Assembly: GCA_965204565.1 (NCBI GenBank)
Contig: CBDBEU010000003.1
Span: 434,001-498,000, forward strand
Source: CBDBEU01 sp965204565
GTDB taxonomy: Bacteria; Pseudomonadota; Alphaproteobacteria; Rhizobiales; TMED25
DNA: 64,000 bases
Direction of reading: 5' to 3'
Below the pieces are notes generated by a model. It was not told the DNA's origin. It searched no databases and saw only the letters and a list, made by a program, of their open reading frames with translations. This document shows positions 1-8,869 of this stretch, in pieces. The translations under genes and the position numbers were made by a program. Numbering within the stretch: position 1 is the stretch's first letter; each line of letters opens with the position of its first letter.

Positions 1-115
1 TGAAGGCCTTGAAGCGTGCCCGTGCCGCATCGTGGCGTTTCTTGATTGCGGCGACATGAATGTCGAGCAACTGGGCGCTGCCTTTGGCGGAAAGTGAGTA
101 TCTAACCTGCCGGGC
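1..115 (-). other. Unidentified open reading frame running off the window edge
   Basis: On the minus strand the first ~115 bases are open in a frame with protein-like composition, including the stretch AKGSAQLLDIHVAAIKK. It joins the IS1380-type fragment at about position 115 and is not similar to the continuation seen in the other IS1380 copies of this window, so it probably belongs to a gene interrupted by, or fused to, the element. I do not recognise the family. Confidence 0.25.
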
Positions 116-531
116 CAGCCGGCCGGCAGACGCAGCCTCGGCATCAACGCCACGCCGTCCGGCCACCTGCCGCATCACCGGATCGAGCGCCGGAAGATCC
201 GCGTCATTCACATCATCATATCCGGCCGATCGCCCGAAGACCGGCTGCCGCAAAAGCCCGGCCACGGAATGCAGACGGTTGTGGACGGTTCGCGTATCTC
301 CGAGAGGAAAGTCGACAATATCGTGCAATCCCGGGGTCTCGTTCAACTCCCGGAACAGCAACGGGCCACCGTCGGAACCGATCTTCGAGCCATGGCATTC
401 CAGCCGCACCCACCAGCCGCTCCCGACTTTCGAAACCGAGCCTGATATCACCCGTTTCGCCTGCTCCCTGCGGGTGATCCGTGATCCCCCCTACAGCCCA
501 CACAACATGCTGAAATATGACATGTTACTGG
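116..531 (-). mobile_element. IS1380-family remnant, 5' portion of transposase
   Basis: The minus strand encodes the start of an IS1380-type transposase: a TDHPQGAGETGDIRLGF-like leader, then a stretch matching the DSRGRLE..SDGG..LFREL signature in a shifted frame, then DPVMRQV. The same 5' terminal sequence, an AT-rich stretch containing the palindromic AACATG/CATGTT motif, recurs at about 33042 (minus) and 39047 (plus), so this end is the left terminus of the element. The copy is truncated after about 400 bases and frameshifted, so it is not active. Confidence 0.7.
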
Positions 532-574
532 CTGTCGGAGGCGCGAAAACGTCACGTTACCTAGGGAATGTGGG

Positions 575-1327
575 ATCAAACGATTCGATTCAGATGGTGT
601 TGAGATTGCCTACCGGATTGAGGGTGTCGGCAAGCCGATCCTTTTGATCCACGGCTTCGGCTCCAATCATCAGGTCAACTGGGTTGATACCGGCTGGTTC
701 AAGTTTCTCACAGGCGAGGGGCGCAAGGTGATCGCGATCGACAATCGCGGTCATGGACAAAGTGAAAAGCTCTACGACAAGGCGCTCTATGGCGCACCGC
801 AAATGGCCAAAGATGCGCGCAATCTTCTCGATCATCTAAAGATCGAGAGCATCGATGTAATAGGCTATTCGATGGGCGCCCGGATCACCGCGTTTTTGGC
901 GATGAACCACGGCCCCAGAGTGCATAGTGCGGTTTTGGGCGGTCTTGCTGAGGGCATGATCAAGGGCGTTGGGGCACCAGGCCCGATTGCCGCAGCTTTG
1001 AAAGCGCCCTCTGCTGCGCATCTGCGCGATCGGCGTCAGATTGACTATCGCAGGTTTGCCGAAGCGACCAAAAGCGATTTAAAAGCGCTGGCGGCGTGCA
1101 TCAATGGTGCACGGGCCAAGATTACGCCAGAGGAAGTGGCGAAAATCGGCTGTCCGGTTTTAGTGGCTGCCGGCAGCGATGATGAAATCGCCGGGCCGGC
1201 GCAATATCTGGCCGATCTCATTCCCGGCGCACGGGCCTTTGTGATCGAGGGCAAGGATCACATGACCAGCGTTGGTGCGCGCGACTTCAAGCACGCTGTC
1301 GGCCGGTTTCTTGCCAGGCGCGCGTGA
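575..1327 (+). CDS. Alpha/beta-fold hydrolase, native start codon apparently lost
   Basis: Encodes an alpha/beta hydrolase of unknown substrate. Visible are the oxyanion-hole region LLIHGFGSNH, the nucleophile elbow GYSMG, an acid region AAGSDDEIAGP, and the likely catalytic histidine in GKDHMTSVG near the C-terminus. Family similarity begins well before the first usable start: the frame from about 575 reads KRFDSDGVEIAYRIEGVG, a normal N-terminus for this group. No ATG, GTG or TTG occurs in frame between the upstream stop at 518 and the TTG at 644. The IS1380 terminus ends about 40 bases upstream, so the original start was probably removed by the insertion. Translation could begin at TTG 644 (227 residues) or at a non-standard codon near 575. 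Either it is a 5'-damaged gene or the start is unusual; the rest of the frame is intact. Confidence 0.75.
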   Translation: MKRFDSDGVEIAYRIEGVGKPILLIHGFGSNHQVNWVDTGWFKFLTGEGRKVIAIDNRGHGQSEKLYDKALYGAPQMAKDARNLLDHLKIESIDVIGYSMGARITAFLAMNHGPRVHSAVLGGLAEGMIKGVGAPGPIAAALKAPSAAHLRDRRQIDYRRFAEATKSDLKALAACINGARAKITPEEVAKIGCPVLVAAGSDDEIAGPAQYLADLIPGARAFVIEGKDHMTSVGARDFKHAVGRFLARRA

Positions 1328-1428
1328 GGTGAGCGTCAAACCTGCCGGGCAGTATAAATGTCGCAATCGGATGGCAGAACCGCTATATAGATCGAGAATT
1401 GGCCGCTATCAGGCTAGGAGGATGAGTC

Positions 1429-2268
1429 ATGGCTGAACAGCAAATTCCCAGTTCACGCGCGCAGAAAGTGGCGGCGTGTGATCCGGTGTGGAGCCAGATC
1501 AGGGAAGAGGCCGAAGCTGCCGCTGCAGCCGAGCCGGCGCTTGCGGCTTTTCTGCATGCCACCGTTCTCGGGCATGAACGACTTGAGCGCGGTCTGTCGC
1601 TGAGGCTGGCGCAATTGCTTGAAAGTGCCGATGTTGCAGCAAGTGTGATCCGTGAAGTGATGGGGGAGGCCTATCATGCCGATGCTTCGATCTGCGAGGC
1701 CCTGAGAGCCGACATCTGTGCTGTCTATGACCGCGACCCTGCGTGCTCGCGCTATATCGATCCGATGCTGTTCTTCAAGGGTTTTCAAGCGCTTCAGACT
1801 CATCGTGTGGCACATTGGCTGTGGGGCGAGGGGCGGCATGATTTTGCCTATTATCTGCAAAGCCGCACCTCAAAGGTGTTCAGTGTCGATATTCATCCCG
1901 CCGCTCCAATCGGACGCGGTGTGTTTTTCGACCATGCCACGGGTATCGTGATCGGCGAGACGGCGGTGATCGAAGATGATGTATCGATGCTGCACGGAGT
2001 GACGCTGGGCGGTACCGGAAAACGCGGTGGTGATCGCCATCCGAAAGTCCGCTCAGGTGCCCTGATCGGTGCCGGCGCCAAGATTCTAGGCAATATCGAG
2101 GTGGGCGCGTGTGCCCGTGTGGCAGCGGGCAGTGTGGTGTTGAAACCTGTGCCACCGCGCACCACGGTTGCCGGCGTGCCGGCGCGCGTGGTCGGCGAGG
2201 CCGGATGCCCAGAGCCCTCGCGAACAATGGATCATCGCTTTCCAGGAAGTGCCGCCAGCGACAATTGA
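1429..2268 (+). CDS. cysE: Serine O-acetyltransferase
   Basis: Transfers an acetyl group from acetyl-CoA to L-serine, giving O-acetylserine, the precursor for cysteine synthesis; cytosolic. The 279-residue length is normal. The N-terminal half is the helical SATase domain (motif ARADICAVYDRDPA-like). The C-terminal half is a left-handed beta-helix of hexapeptide repeats, with the active-site stretch FFDHATGIVIGETAVI and the loop GGTGKRGGDRHP typical of CysE. An AGGAGG ribosome site lies 6-11 bases before the ATG. The DUF3126 gene follows directly, an arrangement common in alphaproteobacteria. Intact and confidently assigned. Confidence 0.95.
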   Translation: MAEQQIPSSRAQKVAACDPVWSQIREEAEAAAAAEPALAAFLHATVLGHERLERGLSLRLAQLLESADVAASVIREVMGEAYHADASICEALRADICAVYDRDPACSRYIDPMLFFKGFQALQTHRVAHWLWGEGRHDFAYYLQSRTSKVFSVDIHPAAPIGRGVFFDHATGIVIGETAVIEDDVSMLHGVTLGGTGKRGGDRHPKVRSGALIGAGAKILGNIEVGACARVAAGSVVLKPVPPRTTVAGVPARVVGEAGCPEPSRTMDHRFPGSAASDN

Positions 2269-2344
2269 ACCCGGCCAATCGCGCCAATATTGATTGCCGC
2301 CCTTTGTTGAGAGCGGCGTCCCCCGACAGGCAGAGGAGGTTTGC

Positions 2345-2554
2345 TTGGAACAAGGCGAATGCGTGAAGATCGAGAGTTATATGCGGAAATTGTTCCGCCT
2401 CGACACCATCGAGGTCATGCGCAGGCCGCAAAAGGACGATTCGGCTGAAGTCTATCTTGGTGACGAATTCATCGGCGTTCTGTTTCGCGATGACGAGGAC
2501 GATGAATTATCTTACTCGTTTCAGATGGCGATTCTGGAAGTCGACCTAGATTAG
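2345..2554 (+). CDS. DUF3126 family protein
   Basis: A small protein of about 69 residues with the core RRPQKDDSAEVYLGDEFIG and the ending FQMAILEVDLD characteristic of the alphaproteobacterial DUF3126 family, whose function is unknown. I chose the TTG at 2345 because a strong AGGAGGT stands just upstream (2334-2340) and the resulting length fits the family. A longer reading from 2294 and shorter ones from GTG 2363 or an internal ATG are possible. It lies about 80 bases after cysE on the same strand and is probably co-transcribed with it. Confidence 0.8.
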   Translation: MEQGECVKIESYMRKLFRLDTIEVMRRPQKDDSAEVYLGDEFIGVLFRDDEDDELSYSFQMAILEVDLD

Positions 2555-2606
2555 CGCGGAGTGCGGACCAATCTAGGATAGCGCCGAAAGTTGCGCGGTC
2601 AGGGAC

Positions 2607-2840
2607 TCATTCGGCGTTTTCAGCGATCACCACATCATCGCGCATGATGCGCGCGCTGGTGATCACAAAAACGGTCCCGTGACGCACTGGAGCGAAGGCT
2701 TCGAGCACGTGGGGCGGGCCCAGTTGAAGCGGCTTTTTCGGGATAAATACCACCGGCTGGCAGACTGAGCATTTTCTGGTGTCGATCAGCCAGGCCATGG
2801 TGTTCTGGTCCACGGCGGAAAAACGCGTGCTGCAAAGCAT
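2607..2840 (-). pseudogene. Unknown small protein, 5' end replaced by IS1380 debris
   Basis: The minus strand is open for 77 codons and ends with a natural-looking C-terminus (TSARIMRDDVVIAENAE). A CxxC pair occurs in DTRKCSVCQPVV. The reading frame runs upstream straight into IS1380-like sequence at about 2840, so the true N-terminus is missing or altered; an internal ATG in the stretch DQNTMAWLID is the only alternative start. It points toward the DUF3126 gene (convergent). I do not recognise the family; the coding character is judged only from composition. Confidence 0.4.
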
Positions 2841-3610
2841 CGCCTGCCTTCCGACCCGACCCGTCGGCCGCCCACCCGATCATATGATCCGCACCCATGC
2901 CGGCTTCAGCCATCGGGCAGGGTCATGGGACAGGAAGCGTCGGGTCGTCGCCAGGGTCGAACGGCATCCGGGCGAATTTGTCCCGCGCGTCGGCTTCATC
3001 GTCACCAGGCTGAGCCGCCCTGCCAGGCGCGTGGTCGCCTCCTGCAACCGGCGCGGCGCGGCCGGGCAGCACATCGAGGAAGGCAGGAACGCGATTGTGC
3101 GGACCCCGGCTGTCATGCCGGAGGTTCCGGAACACTGCCGTGCGGCTCCGGCTTCATGCGCTCGCCTGCAATCCCGGTAACTTCATGCGGACGCCGGCTC
3201 TGCCGGAGGCGGTCAGGCGATGGTCGCCGACCGGCGTGAAGGAGAAGCCGATCAGAATCGGCGCCGGGATCGTCACACACGGCCGGTGCGTCACGTTCCA
3301 GTCCAGTTGGCCCGGCTGGCCGAGGGCGCGGTGCCAGGGGGCCTGTTCGCCGAGATCCTGCGGCTGATCGCCGAACTTCGGCCGCAGCCACCGCCGGCGT
3401 GACGCGTCCGGTTGTCATGCAGTCCGGCAAGAACCACGGGCGATGTGTGTCCTGATGACGACGAAATCGGCAATCCCGGCGCGATATACGCCGGCGTCAC
3501 CGTTCTCGATGTCCCTCGATCCCCACGACGATGGTCCGGGGTTGCAGATTTCCGCCCGTGGAGGCAATATCGGCTCGACGATGGTCGTCATCCCGTGAAT
3601 GCTCGGTTAA
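2841..3610 (+). mobile_element. IS1380-family remnant, middle and 3' end
   Basis: Plus-strand sequence resembling the middle of the IS1380 transposase (RRVVARVERHPGEF.PRVGFIVT, then HIEEGRNAI) followed, in other frames, by the C-terminus LARLAEGAVPGGLFAEIL and about 200 bases of non-coding right end. Frames change several times, so the gene is dead. The last ~400 bases recur almost unchanged in inverted orientation at 54950-55370, which defines this as an element terminus rather than host sequence. The comM gene begins about 80 bases further on. Confidence 0.7.
3180..3605 (+). repeat. About 0.4-kb repeat, inverted partner at 54950-55370
   Basis: The 3' end of the IS1380-like remnant here and the segment at 54950-55370 read nearly the same on opposite strands; for example both contain CGATATACGCCGGCGTCACC and end at CGTCATCCCGTGAATG. 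They are two right ends of one element type in opposite orientation about 51 kb apart. Confidence 0.8.
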
Positions 3611-3686
3611 GAGTTTTTTGTTCGCTTCATGTTCTTGATTTGATCTAAATCTTATGAGAAAATTTTACGTAATATGGTAGGGGGCC

Positions 3687-5216
3687 ATGGTCGCCAGGGT
3701 CAAGACGGTTGCCTTTGCCGGCATCGAAGCGCGCGTGATCGACGTCCAAGTGCAGGTTTCCGGCGGATTACCGGCATTCACAATTGTCGGTTTGCCGGAC
3801 AAGGCGGTGGGCGAAAGCCGTGAGCGCATTCGCGCTGCATTGCACGCAATCGGTCTGGCGCTGCCGCCAAAGCGCATCACCGTCAATCTGGCCCCGGCTG
3901 ACATGCCCAAGGAAGGCAGCCACTATGATTTGCCGATCGCGCTGGCGCTGCTCACCGCTCTGGGCGCGGTGGCTGCGGATCTGGTTTCACGCCATGTTGT
4001 GATTGGCGAACTGGCGCTGGATGGAAGTCTCGGGCTGGTTGCCGGCACGCTGCCGGCAGCCCTGGCGGCGCTGGCAAGTGATCGAGGGCTGATTTGCCCG
4101 CTCACCTGTGGCCCGGAAGCCGCCTGGGCAGGGGACAATCTTGAGATCCTAGCGCCGGCCAATCTGATTGCCCTGATCAACCATTTCAAAGGCACCCAGC
4201 TTTTGAGCCGCCCCGAATGCGGCGCCGCGGTGAGTGAAGCTCCGATTGCCGATCTTGCCGACATACGAGGTCAGGAGCAGGCGCGCCGTGCGCTTGAAGT
4301 GGCCGCAGCCGGTGCTCACAATCTTTTGATGATCGGCCCGCCAGGCGCCGGCAAGTCGATGCTGGCCGAGCGACTGCCATCAATCCTGCCACCGCTGTCG
4401 AGCCGCGAGATGCTTGAGGTCTCGATGGTGCGCTCTATCGCCGGCACGCTTGAGAATGGGCAGATCAGCTCCCGCCGGCCATTCCGCAATCCGCATCATT
4501 CGGCAAGCCAGGCAGCGATGATTGGCGGCGGGCTGAGGGTGCGCCCGGGCGAAGTATCCCTGGCGCATAAGGGGGTGCTTTTTTTGGACGAATTGCCGGA
4601 GTTCGCCGCGCGCGTACTCGAAGCTTTACGCCAGCCCATAGAAAGCGGTGAGGCGGTGATTGCGCGCGCCAACCACCACGTCACCTATCCGGCACGCTTC
4701 CAGCTGGTTGCCGCCATGAATCCCTGCCATTGCGGCATGGCTGGCACACCGGGCCATATCTGCGCGCGCGGTGCAAAATGCGAAGAACTCTACCGGGCGC
4801 GTTTGTCAGGACCGCTGCTTGACCGCATTGATCTGACCATTGAGGTACCAGCGGTGAGTGCGCACGATCTCATCGCGCCGGCGACCGGCGAGGCGAGCGC
4901 TGTTGTCGCCGCGCGCGTTGAGCAGGCCCGGAATATTCAGCGCCGGCGCTTTGAGGAACTGGGGCGCCCGGAAGTCGCCTCAAATGGCGAGGCGCCGGCG
5001 CCGTTGATCGAAAGCTGCGCTGAAATGGAGGCTGGTGCGCGTGCGCTTTTGAGTGAAGCGGCTGACCGGCTTTCACTATCGGCGCGCAGTTATTTCAAGA
5101 TTCTCAGGATTGCACGCACCCTGGCCGATCTCGATGCCAGCCGGGATCTGCGGCGTGCCCACATCGCAGAAGCGCTAGCCTATCGCCGCTTCGAGCCGCT
5201 TCGCAAGGCAGCGTAA
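3687..5216 (+). CDS. comM: YifB/ComM-family Mg-chelatase-like AAA+ ATPase
   Basis: A 509-residue member of the ComM/YifB family, AAA+ proteins related to magnesium chelatase. ComM of naturally competent bacteria is a helicase-like factor that extends recombination of imported DNA; in most other bacteria its role is unproven. Visible: N-terminal domain starting MVARVKTVAFAGIEARVIDV, Walker A GPPGAGKS near residue 217, Walker B LFLDELPEF, and a zinc-finger-like C-x-C...C-x6-C region (NPCHCGM ... CARGAKCEE). Length is full. The start at 3687 follows a GGGGG-type ribosome site immediately downstream of the IS1380 end, so its native promoter may have been replaced. Nothing is broken. Confidence 0.93.
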   Translation: MVARVKTVAFAGIEARVIDVQVQVSGGLPAFTIVGLPDKAVGESRERIRAALHAIGLALPPKRITVNLAPADMPKEGSHYDLPIALALLTALGAVAADLVSRHVVIGELALDGSLGLVAGTLPAALAALASDRGLICPLTCGPEAAWAGDNLEILAPANLIALINHFKGTQLLSRPECGAAVSEAPIADLADIRGQEQARRALEVAAAGAHNLLMIGPPGAGKSMLAERLPSILPPLSSREMLEVSMVRSIAGTLENGQISSRRPFRNPHHSASQAAMIGGGLRVRPGEVSLAHKGVLFLDELPEFAARVLEALRQPIESGEAVIARANHHVTYPARFQLVAAMNPCHCGMAGTPGHICARGAKCEELYRARLSGPLLDRIDLTIEVPAVSAHDLIAPATGEASAVVAARVEQARNIQRRRFEELGRPEVASNGEAPAPLIESCAEMEAGARALLSEAADRLSLSARSYFKILRIARTLADLDASRDLRRAHIAEALAYRRFEPLRKAA

Positions 5217-5288
5217 ACCAATCAATGCCGAAATATCGGTGAATGAAGCAAATGTTTCTCAATTGGAACAGGGCTTAATCAGCACCAA

Positions 5289-7441
5289 ATGGTGTCGCAA
5301 CAAGACACAGATTTGATGATCGCCGAACAAGCGCGCGAGCAGAGTTCGGAAAATGACACCGAGCCTGGCAGCTCGCGTGCGCAATCGGCCCGTCTGATCC
5401 GCGCCAAGCTGGCCAACTAGCCACCGCTCGACAGAAGGCGCGAGCTGCTGATCAAGCTGGGCTCCGGACGGCGGCATTGATTGCGGTAACCATTGGCACT
5501 TTGTTCCTGCTCGACCTTCGGCCTGACCCGACCGCAGGCGGTCGGTCGCCATTTTACTCCGGTGATAATTGAAGGCGGCGGGCCAAAACCACTCGCCGGC
5601 AGGCCTGAAAGCCGTCCCTCTTGTTATCGCTACGATCAGCGCATCGAATGCGCCCATGGCCGACGATGGTTTGCTTGGGAAGATTTCGTCATTCGTGATG
5701 CCACGGGATAGCTGAAGGAAGTGCAATCCGTCGGGCGCGACATCACCGAACGCAAATTGTCCGAAACCGAGATTGCCGAGGCGCGCGACCAGGCAGAACT
5801 CGCCAATCGCGCCAAATCCATGTTCCTGGCCACAATGAGCCACGAAATCAGGACGCCGATGAACGGCGTTTTAGGCATGATTGGCCTTCTGCTCGACACC
5901 AACAAGCTGACCGCCGAGCAGCGCACCTATGCCCGCGCCGTCAAGACTTCGGGAGAGGCTCTTCTGGCGCTGATCGATGAAATTCTCGATTTCTCCAAGA
6001 TCGAAGCCGGCAAGCTGCGCCTTGATCCAGCGCCTTTCGATCTTGTCGATCTGGTACGCGGTGTCGCCGAGCTGCTGGCGCCGCGTGCTCACCAAAAACA
6101 CATTCAGCTGGGCTGGCATGTGGCTGAGGACGTGCCCCGCAACATCGTTGCCGACGAAAAGCGGTTGCGCCAGATCCTGTTCAACCTCGTCGGCAATGCG
6201 GTGAAGTTCACCGAGCAGGGCGGCGTTACCATCGAAGTCATCAGCGCCGGTTACGATACCGCCGAAGAGGGCTAGGCTGCGCGCCCGCGCACCGGAGCTA
6301 CCGTGTCGCTGCGGTTTTCCGTTCATGATACCGGCATTGGCACCTCGCCGGATGTCGTGCAAGCGATTTTCGAGGAGTTCCGTCAGGCCGACGACGCGCC
6401 GACCAGACGCTATGGCGGCACCGAGCTGGGGCTTGCCATTTCCAAGCGGCTCGCCGAGCAGATGGGTGGACAGGTTGGCGTCAACAGCGAGCCGGGCGCC
6501 GGTTCGGAGTTCTTCTTCGAGCTGCCCTTGCCGGTACATGGCAGTGAAAGCGTAGACGAAGCCATCGATCTCGTGGTATCGCGTGCGTTGATCCTTTCGC
6601 GCTTTGGGATCGAGGCCGATCTCATGGAGCGCACGCTGCTGACCGCAGGCGCCGCCGTTGCCATTTGCGACAGTCCGGAAAAGGCGCTCGATCAGTTGCA
6701 GACCGCCAAGGAAAACGGCAATCCCTTCAACACCGTCATTTTCGATCTTGAGCTTGTCGGCGGCACCGACCGGTTCCTCGCCACCGTTCGCGACAATCTT
6801 CCCGAATCTCTCAAGCCCCATCTCGTGGTCCTGGTATCGCCCGATCAGCGCAGCCAGCTCGACCATGCCATCGAACTTGGCGCCAATGCCTATCTGCTGC
6901 TCCCGGTGCGCCCCGCCTCTCTTCTCGCCCGGGTCGCTGACGATGCGCCGTTCCCCGAGGAAGTCGCCGCCCATTGCCAGCGACTACACACAGCGGGTAA
7001 TGCCGGTACCGGCCGAAGGGTGCTTCTCGCCGAGGACAATGAAATCAATGCAATGATAGCGATCTCCATGCTCGAGCGAGCAGGTCATGAAGTTGTCAGG
7101 GTCGAAGATGGCCGCAAGGCCGTGGATGCGTTGACTGCCATCGTTGCTGAGCGCCCCTTCGATCTGGTGTTGATGGATATCCACATGCCCGAGCTCAACG
7201 GCATTGAGGCTACCCGGCAGATCAGGGCCATGGCGCTTGGCCGCGATGGCAATGGGTCTGCCAGCACCCCCATTGTGGCGTTGACCGCCAATGCTATGGT
7301 TGAAGACCGGGAACGCTGCGTGTCGGCCGGAATGGACGACTATATGTACCAAACCGCTTGACAAGGACGACATCGAACAGGTGATCACGCGCTGGGCCGG
7401 CAAGCGCTCGCGTGTGTCTGGGGCCGGTCGGTTGGTCGCCT
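5289..7441 (+). pseudogene. Decayed PAS-containing hybrid sensor histidine kinase
   Basis: The remains of a membrane-linked hybrid kinase can be followed across about 2.15 kb. In order: an N-terminal segment from ATG 5289; a hydrophobic stretch IAVTIGTLFLL in a shifted frame (~5480); the end of a PAS domain (RRWFAWEDFVIRDATG, VGRDITERK); the HisKA phospho-acceptor MSHEIRTPMNG; the N-box NLVGNAVKFT; G-box DTGIG; then a receiver domain with the phospho-acceptor LMDIHMPELNG. Stop codons lie in the main frame at 5418, 5478, 5709 (QLKEV expected) and 6273. A single inserted base near 7347 breaks the receiver signature, after which the expected KPLDKDD continues in the next frame. With four stops and at least two frameshifts this is a pseudogene, not a sequencing slip. 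Confidence 0.9.
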
Positions 7442-7649
7442 GAGGCGCCACGCAACAATGCGTAGACAATGTGTGAAAATCCCTGCAATTCTGGCTGCTC
7501 GCGCCGAACACCGGCGCTGTTTGCAAGGCGAAAGATCTTGGCAAGCTGTTGGCAAGATGGGGAGAAGCTATGCGCCTGTCAGGATAATGCGCCAACATCA
7601 ACTGGCATCAGACACGCTGTTGTGCCATTGATAGCGAGATGAATTTTGT

Positions 7650-8801
7650 GTGAATGGCAGCGGTCGGGCCAGGGGCGTTGAGATGCGGGGCAGGCGCGCG
7701 CGCGGAAGCATGAATCTGTCGGGACCTGTTGACGCACCCAATGGGCGGGGACAGCGTCGCCGTTTGGTTCGTCGCACATTGCGGCGGTTCATTCCCCGCA
7801 CGACACGTCGCACAGGCCGCATGACCCGAACCTTGGCGCGGTTCATCCCCCGCCGGCGTGCGCGCGTTGCACAAGCCATGGTGCCGGCCAATAATGCCTC
7901 GCTCGGGATCGCGCGCGAACGCAACCGCCTGTCCAAACGTTTACGCCGCTTTCTACCCCGTCAGCGCACAGAGGCCCCTAAGGTTTATTCCAGACGTGGC
8001 GATCTGGAGGTGCGCCTGGCCACCGCGGTCCATGAAGTGCGCGCCTCGCAGGCACTGCGCTATCGGGTGTTCTATCGTGAGATGTCCGCACGTGCCGGCG
8101 CGCGCGCGCGCGTGACCCGGCGTGATCGCGATCAGTTCGACCGCATTTGCGACCACATGCTGGTGGTCGATCACGGGGCCAAGAAACGCGGGGGGCCGCT
8201 GCTGCGCGGATCGAATGGCCGTGTCGTTGCCACCTATCGCCTGCTGCCGCAGCATGTCGCCAATAACCACGGTGGGTTCTACACTCAGGATGAATACGAC
8301 CTGAAACCGCTGATCGCGCGCCATCCGGAACGCAACTTTCTGGAACTCGGCCGCTCCTGCGTGCTCAGACCCTACCGCACTAAATCAACCATCGAACTGC
8401 TCTGGCATGGAGTATGGGGGTATATTCGCGAGCACAAATTCGATGCCATGGTCGGCTGCGCCAGTCTTGAGGGCACCGATCCCGAGGCACTCGCTCTGCC
8501 GCTGAGCTTCCTCCATCACCATGCATCTGCGCCGCCTGAATGGATGGTGCGCGCCCATCCCCACCACCATGTCGGGATGAACCAGATTGCCAAGGAAGAC
8601 ATCGACTTCAAGGCGGCGATGAAGAGCCTGCCGCCCCTGATCAAGGGCTATCTGCGCCTTGGCGCGGTGATCGGCGATGGGGCCGTGGTGGATTATCAAT
8701 TCGGCACCACAGACGTGATCGTGATCATGCCGCTGGAGATGATCAACACCAAATATTTCGCCCATTTCGGCGCGCCCGATGACCCGGTCGGCGCCAACTG
8801 A
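7650..8801 (+). CDS. GNAT-type N-acyltransferase (OlsB/hemolysin-like) with arginine-rich repeat extension
   Basis: From about residue 113 the 383-residue protein matches the OlsB-like N-acyltransferase family, which makes lyso-ornithine lipid or related acyl-amino acids from acyl-ACP: LEVRLATAVHEVRASQALRY, then RDQFDRICDHMLVVD, then the core FLELGRSCVLRPYR. The first ~110 residues are not part of that family. They are extremely arginine-rich and contain RFIPR at residues 46-50 and 64-68 and RFLPR at 100-104, spacings of 18 and 36. The extension could be a membrane- or nucleic-acid-binding tail, or partly mis-started: GTG 7650, ATG 7683 and ATG 7710 are all possible starts and none has a strong ribosome site. 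Stands alone between a dead kinase and a dead IS element. Confidence 0.75.
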   Translation: MNGSGRARGVEMRGRRARGSMNLSGPVDAPNGRGQRRRLVRRTLRRFIPRTTRRTGRMTRTLARFIPRRRARVAQAMVPANNASLGIARERNRLSKRLRRFLPRQRTEAPKVYSRRGDLEVRLATAVHEVRASQALRYRVFYREMSARAGARARVTRRDRDQFDRICDHMLVVDHGAKKRGGPLLRGSNGRVVATYRLLPQHVANNHGGFYTQDEYDLKPLIARHPERNFLELGRSCVLRPYRTKSTIELLWHGVWGYIREHKFDAMVGCASLEGTDPEALALPLSFLHHHASAPPEWMVRAHPHHHVGMNQIAKEDIDFKAAMKSLPPLIKGYLRLGAVIGDGAVVDYQFGTTDVIVIMPLEMINTKYFAHFGAPDDPVGAN

Positions 8802-8869
8802 CGGATTGTTTGCTGCCACACCGCGCAACCAGGTTTCGTGGACCAAGCTTGACATGAGATTCACATTTG

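Noticed and set aside
60..647. A 195-codon plus-strand frame
   Set aside because: It is the antisense of the IS1380 fragment and runs into the hydrolase gene in a wrong frame.
5871..6974. A 367-codon minus-strand frame opposite the histidine kinase
   Set aside because: It mirrors the kinase codons; the plus strand has clear HisKA, N-box and receiver motifs.
8090..8115. GC-alternating run in the acyltransferase gene, possible Z-DNA or slippage site
   Set aside because: It encodes ordinary Ala/Arg residues in an intact frame and the tract is short.
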